Assembly: GCA_023396365.1 (NCBI GenBank)
Contig: JAEWWL010000054.1
Span: forward strand, 1 to 19,301
Direction of reading: 5' to 3'
Length of the DNA: 19,301 nucleotides
From: Methanobacteriota archaeon
Lineage (GTDB): Archaea; Halobacteriota; Methanomicrobia; Methanomicrobiales; Methanomicrobiaceae
Both the position numbers and the translations under genes were made by a program. The notes beneath the pieces are model-generated. The model saw only the letters and a program-made list of their open reading frames with translations, made no database searches and had not been told where the DNA came from. Of this stretch, positions 6,991 through 14,887 are shown piece by piece (position 1 is the stretch's first letter; each line of letters starts with the position of its first letter).

Positions 6991-7554
6991 ATGACTGCAA
7001 GCTATGTTGACGAACTCCACAACAAATTTGAGACAGACATCACATACAAATCCGAAGACATTCCTCTGCAGTGCATTCCTCCCGCAAAAGAGATTGAGGC
7101 GACACTTCACGGTGTAATGAAACTAAACGGTCTTGTAATCAGATCCTTAGAGGAAATTGCCGGAAGAGGAGCAAATGCAGTTACATTCCGCGCAGGAAAA
7201 AAATTTGGCCATGAAGTTGCCAAATACTTCCAGAAGCGTGAGGACATAGAAGATGCACTTCACGAGCTCTCCGATCTTTTGCAGGGTCAGTACTCCTTTG
7301 AAGTCTGGAAACCAGCAGACAGCAATACTTTCATTATCGAGGAGAACGGTGAGAGATTCATCTATCTTGTATTCCATGACTGCATTGTAAGACAGACACT
7401 TAGAAGAAACGGACAGGAGCAGGAGGGTCCGCTCTGCCAGACTCTTTGCGGATACGTTGTCGGTGCGATTGAAGAGATTACAGGTTCGCGTGTAAAACTT
7501 GACATAATGCATACCGGACCGAACTCATGCTTAAAAAAGCTTATTTTGAAGTGA
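6991..7554 (+). CDS. V4R-like domain protein with conserved-looking cysteines
   Basis: 187 residues. The C-terminal half (about 120-185) follows the pattern of the V4R (4-vinyl-reductase/hydrocarbon-binding) fold: FIYLVFHDCIVRQ, then GPLCQTLCGYVVGAIEEITG, then KLDIMHTGPNSCLKKL. Cysteines are at 28, 131, 149, 153 and 180; C131/C149/C153/C180 sit where V4R proteins often bind a metal or ligand. The N-terminal half is helical with RAGKKFGHEVAKYF. V4R domains elsewhere act as small-molecule sensors or assembly factors. Here, between ferredoxin and hydrogenase genes, it may be a redox/metal sensor, assembly factor or extra subunit. One base separates the ferredoxin stop from its ATG, and GGTGATC upstream can act as ribosome site. 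Domain call is from memory of the pattern. Confidence 0.7.
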   Translation: MTASYVDELHNKFETDITYKSEDIPLQCIPPAKEIEATLHGVMKLNGLVIRSLEEIAGRGANAVTFRAGKKFGHEVAKYFQKREDIEDALHELSDLLQGQYSFEVWKPADSNTFIIEENGERFIYLVFHDCIVRQTLRRNGQEQEGPLCQTLCGYVVGAIEEITGSRVKLDIMHTGPNSCLKKLILK

Positions 7555-7563
7555 GGCCGGAAT

Positions 7564-8484
7564 ATGATAAAAATAGCAATAGAAGAACTTGCAGGATGCT
7601 CAGGATGCACAATTGCAGTCCTTGATTTACATGAGATAATTTTAGATGTCCTGCAGAAGGCAGAAATTGTCTACTCACCAGTCATAATGGATGTAAAAGA
7701 GCCGCCTGAAGGAATAGACATAGCATTTGTCACAGGATGCGTAAGAAACGAAGAGAATCAGGAAAGGCTTGAGAAAATAAGGAGCAGATCAAAGGTTCTT
7801 GTTGCACTTGGAACATGCGCCTGCTATGGAGGAATATCAGGCCTCTCAATGCTGTCAAGCAATGATGATATATTCAATACAGTCTTTAGGGGTGTTGACA
7901 CCGTAAAGGAAGATGGCAAAATACCGACATCTGTTCCCCCGTTTACATACAGGGCATTCGCAGTTGGCGATCTTGTAAAGATGGACTACTATATCACAGG
8001 ATGTCCGCCAAAGGAACAGTTTTTAAGGCAGATATTACCGGCGCTTATTACAGGCGACAAAGTTGAGCTTTCCAGAAAATCAGTATGCTCTGAATGCGAC
8101 AGGAAGATGGGTTCTGTTGAAGGCTGGAAACTAAAGAGACGCTTTGAAGGAACACCTGATCGCGAACACTGCCTTTTAGGTCAGGGTTACCTGTGTCTGG
8201 GCCCTGTAACATTTGGAAGATGCGGTGCAACATGCCCCAAAAACAACGTCCCCTGCCATGGATGCAACGGCCCGTCACTTGATATTTTAAGAGAGCCGTG
8301 CCGTGACATATACAACATGATGGTAAGGAGAATATCTGATCTCACTGACAAATCACAAAAAGAGATCGAAGCCGAACTGTATGATGTTGCCCATACAATG
8401 TATCCGTTTACGATTGGCAGCCTGATTATGGAAGACAAAGAGAATTCAAAGATACGTGATCTTGTAAAGGAGAGAAGCGGATGA
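7564..8484 (+). CDS. [NiFe] hydrogenase small subunit, MvhG-like (group 3c type)
   Basis: Electron-transfer subunit of a cytoplasmic H2-oxidising hydrogenase; there is no Tat signal. Proximal-cluster ligands are C12, C15 (GCSGC), C85 (GTCA) and C147 (GCPP). The C-terminal half supplies further Fe-S ligands: C175, C178, C203, C211, C220, C224, C231 and C234, in an order very like MvhG and group 3 small subunits (CLLGQGYLCLGP, then CGATCP, then CHGCNGP). Length 306 is close to MvhG. An additional Cys, C59 (VTGCVRNEEN), lies in a loop near the proximal cluster. The stop overlaps the large-subunit start by four bases (ATGA). Confidence 0.92.
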   Translation: MIKIAIEELAGCSGCTIAVLDLHEIILDVLQKAEIVYSPVIMDVKEPPEGIDIAFVTGCVRNEENQERLEKIRSRSKVLVALGTCACYGGISGLSMLSSNDDIFNTVFRGVDTVKEDGKIPTSVPPFTYRAFAVGDLVKMDYYITGCPPKEQFLRQILPALITGDKVELSRKSVCSECDRKMGSVEGWKLKRRFEGTPDREHCLLGQGYLCLGPVTFGRCGATCPKNNVPCHGCNGPSLDILREPCRDIYNMMVRRISDLTDKSQKEIEAELYDVAHTMYPFTIGSLIMEDKENSKIRDLVKERSG

Positions 8485-9866
8485 AAGAGATTACAATAAA
8501 CCCGGTTACAAGAATCGAAGGGCATGCAAACGTAAAAATCAACTTAGATGATCAGAACAATGTTTCATCTGCTCATTTTCAGGTTGTTGAACTAAGAGGA
8601 TTTGAGAAATTTTTAATAGGCTCTGCAGTTGAGGAGGCTCCAAGGATTACACCAAGAATCTGCGGCATCTGCCCGACATCTCACCACGTCGCATCAGCTA
8701 AGGCATGCGATCAGATATTTGGTGCAACTCTTCCAGAGACAGGCAAAAAACTGCGTGACCTTCTTATGACAGCGCAGTTTATCCATTCACATTCACTTCA
8801 TTTCTTCATGCTTGCCGCACCCGACTTTCTTGTAGGCCATGAAGCGCAGGCCTGCGACAGAAGCGTAATAGGCCTTGTAAAAAAAGCTCCCGAGCTTGCA
8901 AAGGCTGCAATAGAGGTAAGAAAATTTGGCCAGAGGCTTACAGAGGCAATCGGTGCAAAGCCTATTCACCCGTCAACATGTATTCCAGGCGGTGTCTCAC
9001 ACCCGCTTTCAGAGCAGAAGCGTGCAGAACTTTTAGAGATGGCAAAGAAGTCACTCTCAATCGCACAGGACGGATGGAACACTGCAAAGACAGTTCTTGA
9101 TTCAACAGACAAGAGCTTTGGATCGGTTGACACGTCATTTATGGGGATGTCTGACAACGGTAAATTCACTATCTATGACGGTCCGGTAAACGTTGTCGGT
9201 CCAAACAGGGAGATCAGCGCAACCTTTTCAGGTGCAGAATACTTAAACCATATTGAGGAGTATTCCGAGGACTGGTCATACCTGAAGTTTGTGAGGCTTA
9301 AGTCCCAGCAGTATTACCGTGTCGGACCTCTTGCCAGGCTGAACATTGTAAAAGAGATGGGAACTCCGCTTGCAGACGCTGCTCTTGCTGAGTACAGGAG
9401 TGTATTCGGGGAATTTTCTCAGACAACGCTTGCATACAACCTCGCAAGATATATCGAATTTCTTGCATGCTGTGAAAAAGCAGTCACATATCTCTCAGAT
9501 CCCTCAATATGCGGGACTGATGTGCGTGCAAAGACTGACAGCATAGTAAACCAAAGAGGAGTCGGTATAATCGAGGCTCCGAGAGGAACACTTATCCACG
9601 ACTATTCCGTCGATGATAAGGGAATTATTACCAAATGCAACCTGATTGTGGCAACCTGCCAGAACAACTATGCAATGGACAGGGGTGTTGAGGATGTCGC
9701 AAGAAAAGTTATTTCAAACGGCGTTTTAAGCGAGAGTGCGGCTAACAAAATAGAAATGGTAATCAGGGCATATGATCCCTGTATATCCTGCGCAACTCAT
9801 GCAATAGGCAAAATGCCAATTTCAATTGAGATTTGCCGCGACAGTAATAAATTCAGGCAGGTATAA
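8481..9866 (+). CDS. [NiFe] hydrogenase large (catalytic) subunit, MvhA-like (group 3c type)
   Basis: Carries the Ni-Fe active site and splits H2. RIEGH at residues 11-15. L1 motif R59-I-C61-G-I-C64-PTS-H68. L2 motif D432-P-C434-IS-C437-AT-H440. All four Ni/Fe Cys are intact, so it should be active. Twenty-one residues follow H440 (AIGKMPISIEI to RQV), the tail expected to be removed by a maturation protease such as that at 3972-4436. The wording TPRICGICPTSHHVASAKAC matches MvhA-type rather than membrane (group 1) or Ech/Eha (group 4) enzymes. At 461 residues it is of usual length. Unlike standard mvh operons there is no mvhD or hdrA beside it. Confidence 0.93.
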   Translation: MKEITINPVTRIEGHANVKINLDDQNNVSSAHFQVVELRGFEKFLIGSAVEEAPRITPRICGICPTSHHVASAKACDQIFGATLPETGKKLRDLLMTAQFIHSHSLHFFMLAAPDFLVGHEAQACDRSVIGLVKKAPELAKAAIEVRKFGQRLTEAIGAKPIHPSTCIPGGVSHPLSEQKRAELLEMAKKSLSIAQDGWNTAKTVLDSTDKSFGSVDTSFMGMSDNGKFTIYDGPVNVVGPNREISATFSGAEYLNHIEEYSEDWSYLKFVRLKSQQYYRVGPLARLNIVKEMGTPLADAALAEYRSVFGEFSQTTLAYNLARYIEFLACCEKAVTYLSDPSICGTDVRAKTDSIVNQRGVGIIEAPRGTLIHDYSVDDKGIITKCNLIVATCQNNYAMDRGVEDVARKVISNGVLSESAANKIEMVIRAYDPCISCATHAIGKMPISIEICRDSNKFRQV

Positions 9867-9881
9867 GGAGAATTTAGGAAC

Positions 9882-10229
9882 ATGTTGAAACAGATTCTGA
9901 ATGAATTCCTGCAGATTGCCGGTGTCACAGCCGCAGTTATTGCGGGAAGGGATGGTTTTGTTATTGAAAGTGCAGTCTCAGGTAATGTCGACATAGAAGC
10001 TCTTGGTGCAATGGCATCAACAGGCCTCGGTACATCTGAAGCAATGAGCAGAGAGCTTGGAAAGGAAATCATGAATCAGATAATTGTTGAGCTTGAAGAG
10101 GGTCCGATTCTTATTTCTCCGCTTTCCGATGACGAGCTCATTGCAATAGTCGCTCAAAAGGGCGTTAATGTTGGCCTTTTAAGATATGAACTCAAGAAAA
10201 ACCGTGAAAGAATAATGGCAGCACTATGA
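9882..10229 (+). CDS. Roadblock/LC7 domain protein
   Basis: 115 residues forming a single roadblock/LC7 domain: an N-terminal helix LKQILNEFLQIAGV, the central hairpin AAVIAGRDGFVIES, a long helix with MASTGLGTSEAMSRELG, then IIVELEEGPILISPLSDDELIAIVA and a last helix. Roadblock proteins dimerise and often act as partners or activators of small GTPases, or as scaffolds. No Ras-like GTPase is encoded nearby; the only nucleotide-driven candidate in the unit is the MinD-like ATPase. It starts 15 bases after the large subunit, with AGGAGAATT upstream, and overlaps the next start by four bases. Confidence 0.88.
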   Translation: MLKQILNEFLQIAGVTAAVIAGRDGFVIESAVSGNVDIEALGAMASTGLGTSEAMSRELGKEIMNQIIVELEEGPILISPLSDDELIAIVAQKGVNVGLLRYELKKNRERIMAAL

Positions 10230-10915
10230 ATCCCGGGCTTCCTGCCGGCGAGAGAGTTGCAGCAATGCAGGTCTCTCCTGCCAGGCTATTAGATTTGATT
10301 CCGGGTTTTACCGGCTATGTAAAGGCAGAGAAGGAAGAAGGTGAAGGGTTTCTTCTTGTCGAGAAGGGAAAACCTATAGCAGCAGGATTTCTTTCAGGTG
10401 AAGAGAATTTCACAGGTGAAGAGGCCTTTGAAACGATGATGAAGGAGGAAAGCCTGAACTGCACACTAAATATGTATTCTTTTGCCGAACTTGAGGAGGC
10501 AAAAGCAGAAATTCTTGAAAGTTTCGGTATAAAAGAAGAAGCCTCAGAGGAGGAGGAAGTCAGAGGAAAAAGCATTCTCTCTGCAGAAACCCTGCAGTCT
10601 GTAATGCGCCAGCCGGGTGTTCGTGCAGTATCCGTAATTTATGAGGGCTTTGCTCTGCAGTCTGTAGGAGATGCTGACTTTGAGCATGTTGCCGCTGTTG
10701 CAGAGGATCTTGTCCGTGCAGGCCAGAAGATGACAGGCGATCTTATGATGGGGTCTTTAGACCAGATGCTTCTTGAAACACTGGAGGGAAAACTGATTGT
10801 TGCACCAGTAAAAGAGCTTTATATCTGTGTCCTTGCCGAGACAAATGCGAACCTGGGCCTAATCAGACTGTCCCTTCAGTCTCTCAAATATGACACGGCT
10901 GATTCAGACGAATAA
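10226..10915 (+). CDS. DUF2226/DUF4388-like domain fused to roadblock/LC7 domain
   Basis: 229 residues, two domains. Residues 14-95 resemble the N-terminal domain of the unit's first gene product: FTGYVKAEKEEGEGFLLVEKG..., an AFETMM helix, then LNMYSFAELEEAKAEI. Residues 101-113 are an acidic linker (EEASEEEEV). Residues 118-225 form a second roadblock/LC7 domain (VRAVSVIYEGFALQSVG, then KLIVAPVKELYICVLAETNANLGLIRLSLQSL). It probably heterodimerises with the preceding 115-residue roadblock protein. It is the last gene of the unit; its stop is 13 bases from the convergent nadC stop, with T6 at 10923-10928 as a possible terminator. Confidence 0.8.
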   Translation: MNPGLPAGERVAAMQVSPARLLDLIPGFTGYVKAEKEEGEGFLLVEKGKPIAAGFLSGEENFTGEEAFETMMKEESLNCTLNMYSFAELEEAKAEILESFGIKEEASEEEEVRGKSILSAETLQSVMRQPGVRAVSVIYEGFALQSVGDADFEHVAAVAEDLVRAGQKMTGDLMMGSLDQMLLETLEGKLIVAPVKELYICVLAETNANLGLIRLSLQSLKYDTADSDE

Positions 10916-10928
10916 AAGAATAATTTTT

Positions 10929-11783
10929 TCAGATCTCTATTTTTATTGTTTTCAGCGCAGGTTTTATCTCAAGTGAGACATCAAGATTTTTAACGGAGTG
11001 CGTAAGTTCGCCAAGACTTATCCTGTCAACTCCTGAGAGTGCATACAGAGAGATATTTTCGCCAGTTATTCCCCCCGATACTTCAATAATGATGTTTTTG
11101 CGAAGATTCTCTTTTTCAAGCGCCGCTATTACCTCAGAGATTTTTTCCGGCGGCATGTTGTCAAGCATTATTATATCAGCACCGCACTCTGCGGCTTTTA
11201 AGGCATCACTAATGCTTTCAACCTCTACCTCAACTTTTTTATAGGCAGTATACTCCTTTGCCTTTCTTACTGCGTCTTTTAGCGGGCATAGTGCAAGATG
11301 GTTGTCCTTAATTAAAAATCCGTCTGAAAGGCTGTACCTGTGTGGATCTCCGCCGCCCAGAATTATCGCCTTTTTATCAAATTCCCGAAATCCGGGTGAT
11401 GTTTTTCTTGTCCCGCAGACGTTTGAAGAGGGATTTTTGCTCTTTACAATTCTGGATAATTTTGCAGTTTTTGTTGCAATTCCGCTCATCCTGCCGATAA
11501 TATTTAAAACAGTTCTTTCAGCCATTAAAATTGATCGGGCGCTTCCGGAGATCTCCATCAGAATATCGCCATTTTTAATATTCTCGGAGTCATTTTTTTT
11601 AAGCTCGGTCTCTATTCCAAAATGAGCGAAAATCTGACAGGCCTCATAGAGCCCTGCAATTACTCCGTCCTCTTTTGCAAGGATATATGCACTTGTTTTG
11701 ATATCCGGAATTGTGGCATTTGAGGTTATATCACCCCCCTCAGTATCCTCCCTGATATAAAAAAGAAGCTTTTCTGATATCAT
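10929..11783 (-). CDS. nadC: Nicotinate-nucleotide diphosphorylase (carboxylating), quinolinate phosphoribosyltransferase
   Basis: Converts quinolinate and PRPP to nicotinate mononucleotide with CO2 release; last step of the de novo branch encoded here. Family motifs in order: REDTEGGDITS (11-21), ERTVLNIIGRMSGIAT (89-104), GTRKT (124-128), HRYSLSDGFLIKDNH (148-162), EVEVE (185-189), DIIMLDN and EVSGGITGEN. Length 284 is typical. ATG 11783 is five bases after the nadA stop, so translation is coupled. Last gene of nadX-nadA-nadC. Confidence 0.96.
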   Translation of the reverse strand: MISEKLLFYIREDTEGGDITSNATIPDIKTSAYILAKEDGVIAGLYEACQIFAHFGIETELKKNDSENIKNGDILMEISGSARSILMAERTVLNIIGRMSGIATKTAKLSRIVKSKNPSSNVCGTRKTSPGFREFDKKAIILGGGDPHRYSLSDGFLIKDNHLALCPLKDAVRKAKEYTAYKKVEVEVESISDALKAAECGADIIMLDNMPPEKISEVIAALEKENLRKNIIIEVSGGITGENISLYALSGVDRISLGELTHSVKNLDVSLEIKPALKTIKIEI

Positions 11784-11788
11784 TTTAA

Positions 11789-12685
11789 TCAGCCCTTTAT
11801 CTTTACCATCCTCTCTATTGCAGAAGATGCACGCTTTATTATTTCATCACTGATGATTATTTCATGCTCCTCTTTTTCAAGAGATTGTTTTAGAAGAGCA
11901 GGAGTTATAAGCTTCATGTCATGGCAGACAGCCGTTTCAAAACCAATGAACTCCTTCTCCGGAAACTCTTTTTTGAGCCTGTAGACCATGTCTTTTTCTG
12001 TTAAAACAGCCCACCGGGAAGACCGGTAAGCCTCTTTTATCATCTGGCCGGTTGAGGCGACAAGGTCGCATTTATTTCTTATTTCTTCAGGGCATTCCGG
12101 GTGGCAGACGACCATGTATCCTTTGTCTGCTGCACTGACTGCATCCGATGTTTTAAACTCTGTATGGACCGGGCAGTGCCCGTTTGCAGGAAGAGGAATT
12201 ATTTTTTTATCCGGCAGTTTTTCAGAGACCCACGAAGCAAGGTTTGAGTCCGGGCCAAATAGAATTGTCTCTGACTTTAATGAGGCGCAGACCGAAACAG
12301 CGTTTGCAGATGTACAGGTTATATCAGCCTCTGCTTTTGAATCCGCAGTTGAATTCACATATAGGACTACCTCAGCTCCAGGGTGCTCCTCCTTTGCTTT
12401 TTTAACCATATCAGCTGTCAGGTAATTGGCAAGAGGACAGCCCGCATCCTTAACAGGAATCAGAACTTTTTTGGATGGATTGAGTATTTTCGCAGTCTCG
12501 GCCATGAACATGACACCGCAGATAACTATTATCTCTTCTTCTGCATCCTTTGCACGGACAGCAAGTTCAAGGCTGTCGCCTGTAAAGTCGGAAAGATCCT
12601 GAATTTCCGGCGGCTGATAATTATGCGCAAGAATGATTGCCTTTTTTTCCTTCTTTAATCGTTTAATATCGTCTGCTATGGTCAT
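11789..12685 (-). CDS. nadA: Quinolinate synthase A ([4Fe-4S] enzyme)
   Basis: Condenses iminoaspartate with dihydroxyacetone phosphate to give quinolinate, using an oxygen-sensitive [4Fe-4S] cluster. The three cluster Cys are C83 (KDAGCPLA), C171 (GHCPVH) and C254 (AVCHDMK), with the spacing of the short archaeal/Thermotoga-type NadA. Also visible are AHNYQ (20-24), GVMFMAETAKIL (57-68) and the second-domain STGQM. Length 298 matches this subgroup. It lies 16 bases after nadX, which supplies its substrate. Confidence 0.96.
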   Translation of the reverse strand: MTIADDIKRLKKEKKAIILAHNYQPPEIQDLSDFTGDSLELAVRAKDAEEEIIVICGVMFMAETAKILNPSKKVLIPVKDAGCPLANYLTADMVKKAKEEHPGAEVVLYVNSTADSKAEADITCTSANAVSVCASLKSETILFGPDSNLASWVSEKLPDKKIIPLPANGHCPVHTEFKTSDAVSAADKGYMVVCHPECPEEIRNKCDLVASTGQMIKEAYRSSRWAVLTEKDMVYRLKKEFPEKEFIGFETAVCHDMKLITPALLKQSLEKEEHEIIISDEIIKRASSAIERMVKIKG

Positions 12686-12701
12686 AAGCGCAAATTTTCT
12701 T

Positions 12702-13460
12702 TTAGGTTCCTATTATCATCGGCTTTTCAAGATTTTTTAGAAGCGTTATAATTGAAAGGGCTGCAAGGTAGCTAGTTGCAGGATTCTGCGGGCAGGGATT
12801 GTTCTCGATTTTTAAATAGAAATCCCCAAAGTCGCCTTCAACAAATATTTCATGCATGTTTCTTTTGATATCAGGATCTGCCCAGAGTTCAACCTCTGCG
12901 TCATGGCCTGTTGCAAGCTCAAGTGCTACTGCGACATTGATATTTTTTGGAAACTGCTTTATGCATTCGTCGGCACGCCCTGAAAATACAAGGGTCTTTT
13001 CACTTGTTTCAATTCGAAGAGAGCGGGGATTTTTTGTCGTTCGTAGAAGAAGCTTTGAAATTCCAGAGATCTGTCCGATTTTTAAGTTGTCAAGGCCCAT
13101 TATGGCACCGCTTGGAATCCTTATTTTTCTGTTTTTTTCAGACGCAATTTTAATAAGCCTGTTTTTGAATTCGCTGTCTGCAAGCGCACCTACAGAGAGT
13201 ATGACAATATCTTTTCCGGACACCAGCACATCTTCGGCATGACTGTAAACTGCTCCGACTGACGCTGCCTCAACGACAATATCCAAATCCTGTGCAATAA
13301 AATCCTCGAACTTCTCATAAGCCGGAGCGCCTGTTATTTTTGAAAGGTTCTCTGCATGGGAATGCACAAAATCATATAATGCTGTTATATTAATGCCAGA
13401 ACCTTCGCTGGCTATTACCTCTGCAACATTTCCGCAGCCAAGCAGACCGACACGAATCAT
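12702..13460 (-). CDS. nadX: L-aspartate dehydrogenase (NadX type)
   Basis: NAD(P)-dependent oxidation of L-aspartate to iminoaspartate, replacing the oxygen- or fumarate-dependent NadB in anaerobic archaea. N-terminal Rossmann motif GLLGCGNVAEVI (residues 5-16). The VEAASVGAVYSHAEDVL segment, the GAIMGLDNL loop and the C-terminal NNPCPQNPATSYLAALS motif are diagnostic of NadX; NMHEIFVEG carries the probable catalytic His. Length 252 is usual. First gene of the nad operon; ATG 13460 has no clear Shine-Dalgarno, so translation may be leaderless. Confidence 0.93.
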   Translation of the reverse strand: MIRVGLLGCGNVAEVIASEGSGINITALYDFVHSHAENLSKITGAPAYEKFEDFIAQDLDIVVEAASVGAVYSHAEDVLVSGKDIVILSVGALADSEFKNRLIKIASEKNRKIRIPSGAIMGLDNLKIGQISGISKLLLRTTKNPRSLRIETSEKTLVFSGRADECIKQFPKNINVAVALELATGHDAEVELWADPDIKRNMHEIFVEGDFGDFYLKIENNPCPQNPATSYLAALSIITLLKNLEKPMIIGT

Positions 13461-13669
13461 TGTATTTTATTAGTGGTGACTTATGGTTAATCATTTTTAT
13501 GATAGGGTTTTCTTTTTTAAAAAATAACAAAATTTTATTTGTTCTCCTCTAAGAAGAAATTGTTGTTAGGCTGGTTATTATTATTCACCAATATCTCCTG
13601 AAATTACATTCATTACATAACTGAAAAAAATTAATTAACCCCATAAAATTTTAAACGGGGATTATTTCA
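13461..13669 (-). promoter_or_regulatory. Spacer upstream of nadX (promoter) and downstream of the ABC permease
   Basis: 209 AT-rich bases. A TTTTTTAAAAAA stretch (13513-13524) could be the nadX TATA region. A near-perfect palindrome ATGGTTAATCAT (13483-13494) between it and the nadX start could be an operator. The motif TATTATTCACCAATA at 13579-13593 also occurs upstream of the hydrogenase unit. The right end holds the terminator of the permease gene. No ORF of note. Confidence 0.35.
13622..13660 (-). terminator. Hairpin plus T-tract terminator of the ABC transporter unit
   Basis: On the minus strand CCCC (13657-13660) pairs with GGGG (13639-13642) around a self-complementary TAAAATTTTA, followed within ten bases by seven T (13624-13630). 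This is a bacterial-looking intrinsic terminator placed just after the permease stop codon. Confidence 0.6.
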
Positions 13670-14887
13670 TTATTCAGCTCTTAAGGCGTCAATCGGATCC
13701 ATATTTGCAGCACTCCACGCCGGATAAACACCTGATATTAAGCAGATTATAATTCCTACTGCCATACCAGCGGGAACATACATGATGCTTGAGAAATCAA
13801 AGAAGTAATCTGTTGTTCCAAGCATGATATATGTCAGTGAATATCCACCGATAAAGCTTAAAACCGCTCCGATGCCTGAACCTATTATTCCAAGGATTGC
13901 CGACTCATAGAGAAACATTCTTCTGATTTCCGAGCGCCTTGTTCCAATGCTTCGAAGAATTCCAATCTCTTTTACCCTCTCTGTAACAGACATAAGCATC
14001 ACGTTAAAGATTGAGACTGCCGCAACAATCAGTGATATTGCCCCAATAGCCATCATGAATGTTACAATAGTTCCTATTGTTGATGATATGGTATCAACCA
14101 TTGAGCCTGAATCCTGGATTCTTAACTCATCCTCTTCATCCACCCTGTAATTTACGGCATGGTCGATTGCATCCTCAAGAATATCTATCTCATCTATATC
14201 GCCTGCAATAATGTTGACCTGATCGTACTCGCCTTCACCACCGTAAAACGATGTGTACCATTTCTCTGTTGCGATTATCGCATTGTCTGAGTTCAGGTCC
14301 ATCGACATGCCTCTTTCTTCAAGAATACCTGTTACACGGACTGTCGTCTGGCTTTCCTCCTCGTCACCGATTTTAATTCTGCTTCCAACCTGCAGATCAT
14401 ATCTTTCTGCAAGGGAAGGCCCTACAACAACTCCGCTTGTTCCTGTGGGAAAACTGCCATCAGTCACATCAACGATATCTGAAACAGCCGCTATATCTAT
14501 ACCGTATATTGTTGCTTTGCCCTTTTTTGAGCCAATAGTAATTGTATCTGAATCAGAATACATTGCAATTATAGTATTTGTAGCATTGCCGCCTGAAACT
14601 GCTTTTTCAATCTTTGAAAGCTGCTTTTCAGATATGTATGAGTCTTCATCATCTCCTCCTCCGCCTCCAAACATTCCGCCGCCGCCCCCGCCAGGGGATA
14701 TCATTATGATGTTTCCAGATTCCGAAAGCTCGGCTGTTATTGAAAGTGTCATGTTTGCGCCGAGAATGCCTATTGAGGTGATTGCAACAACACCGATTAC
14801 TATGCCAATTGCGGCAAGAACAGAACGAACAAAGTGAAGTCTTACGTTTCTGACAGATAGTTCTAAGAAGATATCATCAAGAATCAT
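13670..14887 (-). CDS. MacB/FtsX-type ABC transporter permease
   Basis: 405-residue permease of the type VII (MacB/LolCDE) ABC fold. Residues 21-44 form membrane helix 1, followed by a large extracytoplasmic domain (about 45-275). Then come three helices (about 278-305, 325-350, 365-390) of the FtsX domain, with NVMLMSVTERVKEIGILRSIGTRRSEI and the closing MDPIDALRAE. The extracytoplasmic domain begins with an unusual Gly-rich insert, residues 66-78 (11 Gly of 13), then acidic DDEDSY. The start overlaps the ATPase stop by four bases. Such transporters usually act as mechanotransmitters, or export or extract molecules at the outer face rather than importing solutes. Confidence 0.9.
   Translation of the reverse strand: MILDDIFLELSVRNVRLHFVRSVLAAIGIVIGVVAITSIGILGANMTLSITAELSESGNIIMISPGGGGGGMFGGGGGDDEDSYISEKQLSKIEKAVSGGNATNTIIAMYSDSDTITIGSKKGKATIYGIDIAAVSDIVDVTDGSFPTGTSGVVVGPSLAERYDLQVGSRIKIGDEEESQTTVRVTGILEERGMSMDLNSDNAIIATEKWYTSFYGGEGEYDQVNIIAGDIDEIDILEDAIDHAVNYRVDEEDELRIQDSGSMVDTISSTIGTIVTFMMAIGAISLIVAAVSIFNVMLMSVTERVKEIGILRSIGTRRSEIRRMFLYESAILGIIGSGIGAVLSFIGGYSLTYIMLGTTDYFFDFSSIMYVPAGMAVGIIICLISGVYPAWSAANMDPIDALRAE

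Noticed and set aside
14253..14837. 194-residue plus-strand open frame with poly-Pro
   Set aside because: Antisense shadow of the permease gene; the Pro run is the complement of its Gly-rich insert.
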